Shown here piece after piece: positions 8,915-16,943 of a DNA stretch of 64,000 bases. A program made the translations under genes and the position numbers. Positions within the stretch are counted from its first letter, which is position 1. The number at the start of each line of letters is the position of its first letter. Origin of the DNA: Perlabentimonas sp041656735 (GTDB lineage: Bacteria > Bacteroidota > Bacteroidia > Bacteroidales > Tenuifilaceae); assembly GCA_041656735.1 (NCBI GenBank), contig JBBACY010000015.1:5789-69788 (forward strand), read 5' to 3'. A model generated the notes under the pieces. The model was not told where the DNA came from. It saw nothing but the letters and a program-made list of their open reading frames with translations, and ran no database searches.

Positions 8915-10273
8915 CTATTTCTTTAATTTCTTTGCAACAATTTCTGCCGCTTTAATTAGCGGGTAAGCAGCTGGTGAGCCAGTAAGCAATGGATGGGTAC
9001 CAATTTGTGCTGTGAGTAACGTTTTAATGTTTGTGTGACTTTGAATTAGAAAGCCGATGGTGTTTGTTAGTTCACCAACGCTGGAGCCACCATAAACCTC
9101 GCCACCTATAATCATACCGCAGTCGGCAGCCACAATTAATTTTACGGTTTGTGGGTGCATTCCTTCCAGTGTTCCGGGGTGCTTATCCATGCCGGTAAAG
9201 CTTCCAACCACAACGCTAAAGCTCTCTTCTATGGCTTTCGACTCGATAACACCAGCTGTACCTAGAGCGGTATCGCCAATCGCAGTATCGTAAATCGCAA
9301 TTGTGCCGCTAAACGATTTACAGGGGCTTAGCTCATATAAGCTCATACCAGCAACCCTTGCTTCGGCACATGCTGTTGAGGCAAGCATGGTAGCGTTTAG
9401 TTTTCGGGTAAGGAAATCTCTTTTTTCTGCGCAATCGCCAACGGCAAAAATATCTTTTGAGCAGTTTTCAACCCGCATATATTCGCACGTTTTGATAAAA
9501 CCGTACTTATTTAGCTCAATACCCGATTCCTCTGCCAATTTAGTATTCGGAACATACCCTACGGATAGTATAACTGCATCGGCATCAAGCTCTTCGCCCG
9601 AAGTTAATATTACTTTTGATACCTTTCCATCCTTGCCAATTATCTCTTTTACGCCATTGTTTGTAATTACTTTTACGCCACGCGATATAAGCAACTCTTC
9701 GGCTTTATCGGCAAATTCTTTGTCGAAAGCCTTGCTAAGAATAAATGGTTCAACTTCTACCAATGTAACATCCCAGCCTGCTTTGTTCATCTCGTCGGAC
9801 ATCTCAACACCAATAAATCCGGCGCCAATGGTAACAACCTTTTTTAAAGGTTTTAGCTTGGCCTGCATCTCATCGAGATAAATTTTGTTTTTAGGAATAA
9901 TAAATACGTTCTCTAAATTACCACCCTTAAGCCATTTGGGTACCGTGGGTATTGATCCGGTTGCAAAAATTAATTTCTCGAAGTAAAGTTTCTCCCCATT
10001 CGATAGGTTGCAGGTTTTGTTCTCAATATCAACACTAGTTACTTCAGCAATCTTTATTTCAACTCCCACGTCAGTCAACATCTTGTCGGGCAAGATATTT
10101 TTATCGCTTGTATGCAACGAGCCAAATATGTATGGGATACCGCAAGGAACCAATACTTTTTCTTCCTGTCTTACCACTACTACCGATTTGTCAGGATAGT
10201 TTGACTTTGCGGTTATTGCAGCCTGAAGCCCAGATGCGCCACCGCCAATAATTAGAACGTTAGTTTTTTCCAT
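8915..10273 (-). CDS. FAD/NAD(P)-dependent disulfide oxidoreductase (CoA-disulfide reductase/NADH oxidase-like)
   Basis: A 452-residue pyridine-nucleotide-disulfide oxidoreductase. The FAD-binding motif IIGGGASG is at about residues 8-15, and a single cysteine in VPCGIPY (about residue 43) matches the redox Cys of CoA-disulfide reductases and Nox enzymes. A NAD(P)-binding motif (TIGAGFIGVE) follows near 148, then the FAD-contacting VGDCAE near 278 and a C-terminal dimerisation domain. There is no rhodanese extension. CoA-disulfide, persulfide, peroxide or O2 reduction are all possible. It is monocistronic, with its own promoter and terminator. Confidence 0.88.
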   Translation of the reverse strand: MEKTNVLIIGGGASGLQAAITAKSNYPDKSVVVVRQEEKVLVPCGIPYIFGSLHTSDKNILPDKMLTDVGVEIKIAEVTSVDIENKTCNLSNGEKLYFEKLIFATGSIPTVPKWLKGGNLENVFIIPKNKIYLDEMQAKLKPLKKVVTIGAGFIGVEMSDEMNKAGWDVTLVEVEPFILSKAFDKEFADKAEELLISRGVKVITNNGVKEIIGKDGKVSKVILTSGEELDADAVILSVGYVPNTKLAEESGIELNKYGFIKTCEYMRVENCSKDIFAVGDCAEKRDFLTRKLNATMLASTACAEARVAGMSLYELSPCKSFSGTIAIYDTAIGDTALGTAGVIESKAIEESFSVVVGSFTGMDKHPGTLEGMHPQTVKLIVAADCGMIIGGEVYGGSSVGELTNTIGFLIQSHTNIKTLLTAQIGTHPLLTGSPAAYPLIKAAEIVAKKLKK

Positions 10274-10313
10274 AATCTCTCAAAAGTTGTTATTTGTTTA
10301 ACAGTGATGCGAT

Positions 10314-10345
10314 AAAACTACCGTAAAAATTTTATTAAAACAAAA
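10314..10345 (-). promoter_or_regulatory. Promoter of the FAD oxidoreductase gene
   Basis: Minus strand: TTTG (10342-10345), 20-bp spacer, TAGTTTTA (10314-10321), 41 bp upstream of the start codon. Spacing and sequence fit the Bacteroidota -33/-7 consensus with one mismatch in the -7 box. Confidence 0.5.
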
Positions 10346-10458
10346 AAATAGTCCTGTATTTCAATACGTAACGAGTGTTAATAGCATAATTTGATATCGT
10401 ATAACACATCTAATAATCAGTATATCTATACTTTAGCATATGTGTTTTTTTTAAACTT

Positions 10459-11097
10459 TTACGCATTCTTTTTTTTTGCTTCCCAATCAATTATTTTTGT
10501 TTTTCGAGAATTTCCCCACATATACCCGCCAATTTTGCCTGAGGTTTGAATAACCCTGTGGCAGGGCACAATAAATGCAATAGGATTTTTCCCGATGGCA
10601 CTACCCACAGCTCTTGATGCACTGGGATTCTCTACCTCTTTTGCAACCTCACCATAAGTAGATAGGTAACCCATTGGTATTTTTAGTAGAATTTCCCAAA
10701 CCTTTAGCTGAAAGGGGGTGCCGCTTAAATGCAACTTTACCTCCTTGGCTCTTAAGTTAGGCTGAAAAACTAGTAAAGCATTTTGCTGAATTTCATTAGC
10801 TGTATTACTGTAATGCGCATTCGGAAATCGACTTGCTAGGGCTGTAAATGCTTTCTCTTCATCCTCAATAAACGCAAGGTAGCAAATACCTTTTTGGGTA
10901 GATGCAATAATAATCTTACCAAATGGGCTCTCGGCAAAACTATAGCTAATTAAAAGGCTGGCTCCTCCATTTATAGCCTCATTGGGGTTTATTTGCTCAA
11001 TACTGATAGAGGGTTCGTGCACAAAGCTAGTTTCTGATAGCTCCTTTTTGCTGGCTAGGTCAAATAACGTGGGCTGCGTGCTTTTTATTAATCGCAT
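10459..11097 (-). CDS. ogt: Methylated-DNA--protein-cysteine methyltransferase
   Basis: Repairs O6-alkylguanine (and O4-alkylthymine) by transferring the alkyl group to its own cysteine. The active-site motif PCHRV sits near residues 176-180 in a C-terminal DNA-binding domain of normal length, preceded by a helix-turn-helix-like region (PMGYLSTYGEVAKEV). The 212-residue protein also has an N-terminal extension of about 45 residues that I do not recognise; there is no Ada-type metal-binding or AraC part. It follows the DUF2249 gene by 46 bp, so the two may share a transcript. Confidence 0.93.
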   Translation of the reverse strand: MRLIKSTQPTLFDLASKKELSETSFVHEPSISIEQINPNEAINGGASLLISYSFAESPFGKIIIASTQKGICYLAFIEDEEKAFTALASRFPNAHYSNTANEIQQNALLVFQPNLRAKEVKLHLSGTPFQLKVWEILLKIPMGYLSTYGEVAKEVENPSASRAVGSAIGKNPIAFIVPCHRVIQTSGKIGGYMWGNSRKTKIIDWEAKKKNA

Positions 11098-11143
11098 GGT
11101 GTAATCAGTGTGATTGTGCTAAACAAAAAGTTTTTACTCTTAG

Positions 11144-11863
11144 CTAGTTTGGGGTAAAACCAGTTTCCGAATTTTTTTCTCCAAATTTCTCTGTCAAAAC
11201 AGGCATTATCTCATCCCTAGTATTTCCCCTTTTTTCTAACGTTTTAATAAGGCTATAGACTTTAAAAAGAGAGGACTGGGCTATTTCTGAAGAGAAATGG
11301 CCAATGCCCTGATTCCAAATAATTAGGGCGAAAACCTCGTCTAGCTGCTCAACTGTTACACCTAAATAGTATGCCTTAATAAGCTCGCGTGTTGACTGCC
11401 TTATTCTGCCTGCACCCACAGCATTTGATAAGGATAAAAGAAGCTTTGTTTTTAGCTCAATGGCCGGGTTTTCCTTATCCCAAATGTTGCTCCAGAAGTT
11501 TACCGTAAGTTCCGCAATTTTGGGGTCAATCTCAGCATACCGAGGGATAACAATGGGCTTCAGGGGTATTTCCTTATCATCGGCATTAATTACTTCTTTT
11601 CTGTAAAAATACGATACGAATAAGCCCTCCGCCTTCTTTTCGGTATGATACTCAAAACCAAGGTTCCTCATTGTATTGTATAGGGGTATGGGTTCAAAGT
11701 TTTGCACTATTGCAATGCCTTCCTCTTTGGGAATTCCTTTGGCTTTTTTTATAATTGCTAATAGAAAATTTCCTTTCAATGAACGAACGTCGAACTCAAC
11801 AAATTTCTCTTTGTTTATTAACCAATCTTTGCTCATATGTTTTTTTTGCAATTTACTAAGCAT
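11144..11863 (-). CDS. DUF2249 domain fused to an AhpD/carboxymuconolactone decarboxylase-like domain
   Basis: A 239-residue two-domain protein. Residues about 20-90 (EFDVRSLKGNFL through GFEYHTEKKAEGLFVSYFYRK) look like DUF2249, a small TusA-like fold. Residues about 110-215 (LTVNFWSNIWDKENPAIELKTKLLLSLSNAVG...) look like the all-helical AhpD/CMD fold. The redox CxxC of AhpD is absent, so peroxidase activity is unlikely. An internal Met at residue 10 (MSKDWLIN) is an equally good start. In other bacteria DUF2249 occurs beside nitrogen-oxide and haem-copper enzymes, but none are here. Function unknown. Confidence 0.72.
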   Translation of the reverse strand: MLSKLQKKHMSKDWLINKEKFVEFDVRSLKGNFLLAIIKKAKGIPKEEGIAIVQNFEPIPLYNTMRNLGFEYHTEKKAEGLFVSYFYRKEVINADDKEIPLKPIVIPRYAEIDPKIAELTVNFWSNIWDKENPAIELKTKLLLSLSNAVGAGRIRQSTRELIKAYYLGVTVEQLDEVFALIIWNQGIGHFSSEIAQSSLFKVYSLIKTLEKRGNTRDEIMPVLTEKFGEKNSETGFTPN

Positions 11864-12035
11864 TTCACATTTTTAAAATTTAAAAGAGTAATATATGCTT
11901 TATGGTTACGATATGTAGGTACAGCCTGAGTTAAACGGAGTATTTTGTTGGTTGTGTTTTTATTTTAAAAGATTGCATAAACATACTAAGTTTGCTCAAT
12001 TATTTGCAAATTTACAGCATACTGACTATCTTCAA

Positions 12036-12071
12036 ATTCCCAATTCTTTCCAGCATTCATTCATATTTTTA
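12036..12071 (+). promoter_or_regulatory. Promoter and candidate operator of the response-regulator operon
   Basis: ATTCCCAATTCTTTCCAG (12036-12053) is followed after a 10-bp gap by TATTTTTA (12064-12071), a -7-like box, just ahead of the ATG at 12076. The same 18-mer with one change, at the same distance from its -7 box, precedes the PepSY gene pair (14183-14218). This suggests autoregulation by the response regulator. Confidence 0.6.
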
Positions 12072-12075
12072 GCCA

Positions 12076-12753
12076 ATGAAAATACTAATTATTGAGGACG
12101 AGAAAGAGCTGCGAGAAACCCTGGTTGAATCGCTCGAAAAAGAGTTGTATGTGGTGGAAACGGCAGCTACCTTTGATAGTGCCGACGAAAAAATATCAAT
12201 GTACGATTACGATTGCATTTTGCTTGATATTATGCTACCCGATGGAAACGGGCTAAACCTTCTAACAAAATTGAAGGAGCTTGGCAAATCCGAAAACGTA
12301 ATCATCATCTCAGCCAAAAACTCTTTAGATGATAAGGTTGGCGGCTTGGCATTGGGGGCCGACGATTATTTAACCAAACCCTTTCATATTGCCGAACTTA
12401 ACGCCCGAATAAAAGCGGTGTTTCGCAGAAAAATTTTAGATGGTAAAAATAGTATTCACCTTGGGAATATTGCGCTAGATCTTGATGAGAGATTATTCAG
12501 GGTTGATGATACTATTATACACCTAAACCGTAAAGAGTTCGATATTTTAAAGTATTTTCTGCTTAATAAAAACCGACTTGTTCGTAAAACTGTGCTGGCC
12601 GAACATATTTGGGGCGACAACATTGATGAGGCTGATAACTTTGATTTTATTTACTATCAGATAAAAAATTTACGAAAAAAACTTCACGAATCCAATGCAA
12701 CCATAACCCTTGAGTCAGTTTATGGCGTTGGTTATAAACTAGTTGAATTATGA
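12076..12753 (+). CDS. OmpR/PhoB-family response regulator
   Basis: A 225-residue DNA-binding response regulator. The receiver domain (1-118) has the acidic pair EDE near residues 7-9, the phospho-acceptor Asp in CILLDIMLPDG (about 52), a Thr/Ser switch position and the conserved Lys in YLTKPFH (about 102). A winged-helix Trans_reg_C domain (130-224, with EFDILKYFLL and VYGVGYKLV) follows. Its stop overlaps the kinase start by 4 bp. Position and the shared operator upstream of the PepSY-like genes suggest it controls those genes and itself. Confidence 0.95.
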   Translation: MKILIIEDEKELRETLVESLEKELYVVETAATFDSADEKISMYDYDCILLDIMLPDGNGLNLLTKLKELGKSENVIIISAKNSLDDKVGGLALGADDYLTKPFHIAELNARIKAVFRRKILDGKNSIHLGNIALDLDERLFRVDDTIIHLNRKEFDILKYFLLNKNRLVRKTVLAEHIWGDNIDEADNFDFIYYQIKNLRKKLHESNATITLESVYGVGYKLVEL

Positions 12754-14036
12754 AACTCCTAAATAGGTCCCTTGCATATCTATCCCTGGCATTCCTGCTT
12801 ATTATAGGGGTGTGGTCGGTTGTTTTTTACTACAATTTAAAAGATGAAATTAGGGATAGCATAGATGATGGACTAGACAACAACCGGCTACTTATTATTA
12901 AGAAGATGCAGTTGGATTCAACGCTGCTTTTTCAGCAAGAATTTGGCGGGAATAACTTTAAAATTAGGCTAGTTTCAAAGCGCGGTGCGCTGCAATTTAC
13001 CGATATTTATAAGGATACTTTAATGTATAGGGTAAACGAGGACGATTTAGAGCCAGTGCGTATTTTGCATAGCGCTTTTGAATTTAAGGGTCGGTTTTAT
13101 AGCCTGTCGGTTATTTCATCGTTGGTTGAGGAGGACGATCTTGTAGAGGATGCTTTTTGGAGCGTAGTTTGGCTATTTGTTATCTTAATACTCACCATTG
13201 CAGTTGTAAATAATGTTGTTTTACGCAGGGTATGGAACCCATTTTACGATATACTCGCTCAGCTAAAAGCCTACCGGCTAAGTCATGAAAGTGCTAGCAT
13301 AAATGTTCCAACAAATATTAAAGAGTTTGCCGAGCTGCAAAAGGCCTCGAACTCCCTAATTGAGCATTCAAAAGAAACCTACCTCTCCCAGAAACAGTTT
13401 ATCGAGAATGCCTCGCACGAGCTGCAAACGCCGCTGGCAATCATTATTAATAAGTTAGAACTATTATTGGAGTCCGACAATCTCAATAATTCGGATGCCA
13501 ACGCAATTGCCAATGTTGTGACCATGGCCGAAAAATTATCGAAGCTTAATAAGTCTCTGCTACTTCTTGCAAAAATTGAAAACAGGCAGTTTCCGAATCA
13601 GGAGCTAGTTTGCATTAATAGCATTGGTATAGAGTATAAATCGAACTTTCAGGAATTTACCAATTTTAAAGAGATTCAGATAACTATTGAAGAAGTAGCG
13701 AAGCTAGAAGTGAAAATGGATTCGTTTTTAGCCGAAATGCTTATCTCTAATTTATTAAAAAATGCCATTGTCCATAATACGAAGGGTGGAACCATTCGTC
13801 TTCAATTTACAGCTGAAGAGTTGACTATTTGTAATACGGGGAGTGGGGTTGCCCTAAATCCGAAAACCATGTTCAATAGGTTTCAGAAGGATGCTGCCAA
13901 AAACGATAGCACAGGCCTTGGGCTGGCTATTTGCAAGGTAATTTGCCAAAGCTACAGCATTGGTATCGACTATGAATTTAGCGATAATCAGCACTGTTTT
14001 ACCGTAAATTTTAACCCCAATTATTCTTCCGAATAA
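12750..14036 (+). CDS. Membrane sensor histidine kinase, partner of the upstream regulator
   Basis: A 428-residue kinase with TM1 (about 8-28), a short extracytoplasmic sensor (about 30-130), TM2 (about 133-155) and then the dimerisation domain with phospho-accepting His in NASHELQTPLA (about 220). An ATPase domain follows with the N box NLLKNAIVHN and the G box STGLGLAICK. The small periplasmic loop has no named domain. The start codon overlaps the regulator stop (ATGA), so the pair is translationally coupled. Confidence 0.93.
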   Translation: MKLLNRSLAYLSLAFLLIIGVWSVVFYYNLKDEIRDSIDDGLDNNRLLIIKKMQLDSTLLFQQEFGGNNFKIRLVSKRGALQFTDIYKDTLMYRVNEDDLEPVRILHSAFEFKGRFYSLSVISSLVEEDDLVEDAFWSVVWLFVILILTIAVVNNVVLRRVWNPFYDILAQLKAYRLSHESASINVPTNIKEFAELQKASNSLIEHSKETYLSQKQFIENASHELQTPLAIIINKLELLLESDNLNNSDANAIANVVTMAEKLSKLNKSLLLLAKIENRQFPNQELVCINSIGIEYKSNFQEFTNFKEIQITIEEVAKLEVKMDSFLAEMLISNLLKNAIVHNTKGGTIRLQFTAEELTICNTGSGVALNPKTMFNRFQKDAAKNDSTGLGLAICKVICQSYSIGIDYEFSDNQHCFTVNFNPNYSSE

Positions 14037-14109
14037 TTGTTGTCTCTGACAGCGACTAAGCCTCACAACCAATTTTGTTGCCCAAAATTGGGCTCGACTA
14101 TGTCGGGGT

Positions 14110-14158
14110 AACCCACATTTGCATTCATCTTTAATTAATTTGATGAATAATGTGGGTT
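14110..14158 (+). terminator. Hairpin after the histidine kinase gene
   Basis: AACCCACATT (14110-14119) pairs with AATGTGGGTT (14149-14158), and an inner ATTCATC/GATGAAT pair extends the stem. It lies 74 bp beyond the kinase stop. No long T run follows, so it may be weak. Confidence 0.5.
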
Positions 14159-14182
14159 GAAAATATTCTTTCGGGTAGTTAG

Positions 14183-14218
14183 ATTCCAAATTCTTTCCAG
14201 ATTTGCACCCTACATTTG
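14183..14218 (+). promoter_or_regulatory. Promoter of the PepSY-like pair with the shared operator
   Basis: ATTCCAAATTCTTTCCAG (14183-14200) is identical at 17 of 18 positions to the element before the response regulator. It lies the same distance from a perfect -7 box, TACATTTG (14211-14218). The start codon is 30 bp downstream. Confidence 0.62.
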
Positions 14219-14247
14219 TGTTATAAATTCACTTAAAAAACACAAAG

Positions 14248-14694
14248 ATGAAAAAAACAGCAATTCAACTAGTCGCCATAATCGTTTTAGCAACAGGTTA
14301 TGTTAGTGCTCAGGATATACCGCAAAGCAAGGTTCCTTCGGTTATTGTAAACAGCTTTATAAAAGAGTTTCCAAAAGCAAGGGACGTAGAATGGGAACTT
14401 AAAGGAAACGAGTACAATGTTGAGTTTGAAATAGGGTTTTTAACAGATTTTGAGGCTTGGTTTACTGCATCGGGCAGCTTAATTCGTTACACCGAAAAAA
14501 TATCGAGTAGCAAACTACCTAAAGCAGTTAAGGATGCAATAAAAACCGATTTTGACAAATACCGCATTGATGAGGCTAAGAAGATTACCGAAAATAACGT
14601 GGTAACATACAGAGTTGAACTTGAAAAACGGGATCATGAGGTTAACCTTGTTTTCTCTGAAGATGGAATCATAATTAAAAACAAAAACCAATAA
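14248..14694 (+). CDS. Periplasmic PepSY-like (DUF2874) protein
   Basis: A 148-residue exported protein with a signal peptide cleaved near YVSAQ (about 22). Two PepSY-like units follow: about 27-85 (VIVNSFIKEFPKARDVEWELKGNEY-type opening) and about 88-146 (LPKAVKDAIKTDF...). This duplicated fold is common in Bacteroidota and often lies beside two-component systems; its ligand is not known. Only 11 bp separate it from the next gene, so they are co-transcribed. Confidence 0.85.
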   Translation: MKKTAIQLVAIIVLATGYVSAQDIPQSKVPSVIVNSFIKEFPKARDVEWELKGNEYNVEFEIGFLTDFEAWFTASGSLIRYTEKISSSKLPKAVKDAIKTDFDKYRIDEAKKITENNVVTYRVELEKRDHEVNLVFSEDGIIIKNKNQ

Positions 14695-14705
14695 AAATTA
14701 CAACC

Positions 14706-15146
14706 ATGAAAAATCTAATTAGAACAACTCTAGTTATGCTTACGTTACTTGCAACAATGAGTAGTTGTGAAAAAGAAGAACTAATTTCTACTGCAAAATT
14801 ACCGGTCGAGATATCGGATTATATCTCAACACACTTCCCAAACAACGCAATAGTTCAAAGTGTTTTGGATCAGGAAGGCCTTACAAAAACCTACGAAATA
14901 TTTCTAGAGGGGAACTTTACCTTGGAATTCAATAGTAAATATGAGATTGTTGATATTGATGGAGTTACGAAGTTACCAGACACGGTTATACCCCAACCCA
15001 TACTGGATTATGTTGCGCAAAATTATCCCGATAATTTTATCATCGGCTGGGAATTGGAACGCACTTACCAACAGGTTGAACTAAACAGTACGGTTGAACT
15101 TGAATTTAAAATGGACGGTACCTTTATACGAATTGATATTGACTAG
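14706..15146 (+). CDS. PepSY-like (DUF2874) lipoprotein
   Basis: A 146-residue paralogue of the preceding protein. The signal peptide ends in a lipobox (TMSSC, Cys21), so it should be membrane-anchored, while its neighbour is soluble. Two PepSY-like repeats are visible, each opening with a helix and ending in a beta hairpin (about 27-85 and 93-146). A strong terminator follows. Role unknown; co-regulation with the upstream two-component system is inferred from the shared operator. Confidence 0.85.
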   Translation: MKNLIRTTLVMLTLLATMSSCEKEELISTAKLPVEISDYISTHFPNNAIVQSVLDQEGLTKTYEIFLEGNFTLEFNSKYEIVDIDGVTKLPDTVIPQPILDYVAQNYPDNFIIGWELERTYQQVELNSTVELEFKMDGTFIRIDID

Positions 15147-15190
15147 GGCAGTGGGCTAACAAGTATTGAACCACATATAACTGATGATAA

Positions 15191-15221
15191 AACATTGCGC
15201 TACATGCGCAATGTTTTTTTT
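15191..15221 (+). terminator. Intrinsic terminator of the PepSY-like pair
   Basis: A perfect 10-bp stem (AACATTGCGC / GCGCAATGTT) with a TACAT loop is followed by a T tract (15216-15221). It lies 44 bp past the stop. Confidence 0.9.
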
Positions 15222-15435
15222 GTTCCCAGTTTCCTACAGAATAAATTTTCTGATGGTAGGGTATAGGCAGGTGGTTTTATTCTTCAATATTACGAATCCC
15301 TCTCGAGAGGGAGGTAACTCATTGTTTGATAACAGATAAGCAATAAAATTAAAATATGCAGGCGCAGCCAGCAGGTAATAAACAAGTTTAGTTTGAGACT
15401 TAACCACACTGTAGAATTTAAAATACTCCGAGAAG

Positions 15436-15501
15436 GTGTGAATCGTGTAACTTTTAGATGGAATTGTGTAACATAAATAGGTACATAAAGACGTTAATTT
15501 G
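15436..15501 (+). promoter_or_regulatory. 66-bp composite promoter, copy A
   Basis: The distal element is GTGTGAATCGTGTAAC (15436-15451), the proximal GTGTAAC is at 15466-15472 (21-bp period), and the -7 box is TTAATTTG (15494-15501). It drives the lipocalin-like lipoprotein gene starting at 15536. It belongs to a set of eight identically spaced promoters. Confidence 0.75.
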
Positions 15502-15535
15502 TAATTATAATTAAACGAATATTAAAACACAAAAC

Positions 15536-15913
15536 ATGAAAAAAACTTTTGCATTGCTAATTTTAGCAATTGTTGTTGGTTCAGGCTTCCTTTTTCAATC
15601 ATGTAAAAAAGAAGTGACAGAAACAAACATGGTTATTAGAAATTGGAGTTTGGTATCAAAAACTGTATTGGGAGTGAGTGTTATGACCGATTGCGACAAG
15701 GATTCACAGTGGAATTTTAAAGCCGATGGAACTTATGTTATTAAAGATGCCTGTAATTCAACAAAAACAGGTACTTGGGTTTTAGCAAAGGATGGAAAAA
15801 CTTTAACTCTTGATGATGTTACTGCATATAAGGTTGTTGATAACACTATTCTTAAACTCATAATAGAAATGCAGGTAGGTGATTTAGGACTAGTACGTTG
15901 GTCTTTTAATTAA
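15536..15913 (+). CDS. Lipocalin-like lipoprotein
   Basis: A 125-residue lipoprotein with a lipobox at LFQSC (Cys23). The rest resembles the short lipocalin-like domains of Bacteroidota: a WSLVSKTVLG opening strand, then FKADGTYVIKDAC and GTWVLAKDGKTLTLDD. These are the usual final-strand blocks for a small barrel that reports a basal structure and seldom a known ligand. The preceding composite promoter suggests stress induction. Function unknown. Confidence 0.75.
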   Translation: MKKTFALLILAIVVGSGFLFQSCKKEVTETNMVIRNWSLVSKTVLGVSVMTDCDKDSQWNFKADGTYVIKDACNSTKTGTWVLAKDGKTLTLDDVTAYKVVDNTILKLIIEMQVGDLGLVRWSFN

Positions 15914-15953
15914 AAAACAAAAAAGACTATATTTTAAATTGCAAAAAATGATG

Positions 15954-15985
15954 AGTAACGAGGGCAGAACCTTCGTTACTTTTTC
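15954..15985 (+). terminator. Intrinsic terminator of the lipocalin-like gene
   Basis: AGTAACGAGG pairs with CCTTCGTTACT (one bulge) around a GCAGAA loop, followed by TTTTT. It lies 40 bp after the stop. Confidence 0.8.
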
Positions 15986-16106
15986 TTTTTTAATTTTTAC
16001 TCATTGTGGGAGAATAAAGTTTACATCCACACTATTCTTAGCCTAAAATTATGCAGTTAGAAACTATAAAGGGTTAATGAAATTGAATCCGAAGATTGTT
16101 TAAAAA

Positions 16107-16172
16107 GTGGGAATGATGTAACAAATGCATTTAATTATATAACACAAAACAGCCTGTATCAACACATCTTTG
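16107..16172 (+). promoter_or_regulatory. 66-bp composite promoter, copy B
   Basis: Distal GTGGGAATGATGTAAC (16107-16122), proximal ATATAAC (16137-16143) and -7 CATCTTTG (16165-16172). A short palindrome GTGAAATGTTTCAC (16177-16190) lies at the expected transcription start. It precedes the coiled-coil lipoprotein gene at 16208. Confidence 0.72.
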
Positions 16173-16207
16173 TATAGTGAAATGTTTCACACCTAATATA
16201 TTACATT

Positions 16208-16657
16208 ATGAATATAATAATTAAAAAATCAATTGTCATCTTAGGATTAGTCGCTTTTGCAACAGCCCTTACTTTGCTAGGTGGTTGTAAATCGGCCAAC
16301 GAAAACAATAGGGCAGCAAAGGTAGATAAAGCTGCTGAAAACCTTATTGAAGCCAGACAAAACTATATTGAAGAGTACGAAGCCTTTAAAACCGAAGCAA
16401 ACATTAAGATTGAGGCGAATGAAAAAGCTATTGCCAAATTAAAAGAAGACGGCAAAAATAAGAGCAAAGCAAATAAGGCTATTTTAGATAAAAAGCTGGC
16501 CGCGCTGGAACTGAAGAACCAGGAACTGAAGGATAAGATTAGAGACTCTAAAGAGGATGGTAATGAAAGATGGGAAGCTTTTAAGCTTGAGTTTAAGTAT
16601 GATATGGATATTCTGGGTCAAGCGCTAAAAGACTTAACAACAAATAATACTAAATAA
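16208..16657 (+). CDS. Coiled-coil lipoprotein
   Basis: A 149-residue lipoprotein with a lipobox at LLGGC (Cys27). Almost everything after it is charged, alanine-rich helix with heptad spacing (about 35-145: KAAENLIEARQNYIEEYEAF...), rich in Lys and Glu. It may form a periplasmic coiled coil like Lpp-type or BON-associated stress lipoproteins, but no family motif is recognised. It lies between a composite promoter and a strong terminator, so it is monocistronic. Confidence 0.72.
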   Translation: MNIIIKKSIVILGLVAFATALTLLGGCKSANENNRAAKVDKAAENLIEARQNYIEEYEAFKTEANIKIEANEKAIAKLKEDGKNKSKANKAILDKKLAALELKNQELKDKIRDSKEDGNERWEAFKLEFKYDMDILGQALKDLTTNNTK

Positions 16658-16813
16658 TTAAAAAATCACCGATTGCGGGCAAAATTATTTTCAGAAAATT
16701 ACCTGTAGAATATAGGTCTTAGTAATATGTTTAACTTTAATTGGTAGGGCAGTGTCATCTTTTTTTGTGGTACTAATAACCATTTAGTAGTAATTGTTAC
16801 CATTTAGGCTTTT

Positions 16814-16845
16814 GGGTGTGTGAGCAGGGTGCTTACACACCCTTT
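16814..16845 (+). terminator. Intrinsic terminator after the coiled-coil lipoprotein
   Basis: GGGTGTGTGAGCA (16814-16826) pairs with TGCTTACACACCC (16830-16842), with one G-T pair and a GGG loop, followed by TTT. It lies about 157 bp after the stop. Confidence 0.7.
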
Positions 16846-16943
16846 CCGTTACTAATAATTCGTTCTTTATATTTTGACTAAAACTTTCACTTTGTATACC
16901 AGAATAAACAGTATCTTGTAACACTTAATTATCTTAGAGAAGG

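Noticed and set aside
9303..9881. 192-codon plus-strand open frame
   Set aside because: It is the antisense shadow of the FAD oxidoreductase gene, Ser/Thr-rich and without any motif.
16177..16190. GTGAAATGTTTCAC palindrome as a separate operator
   Set aside because: Present only once and placed at the transcription start; it may be chance, so it was only noted under promoter copy B.
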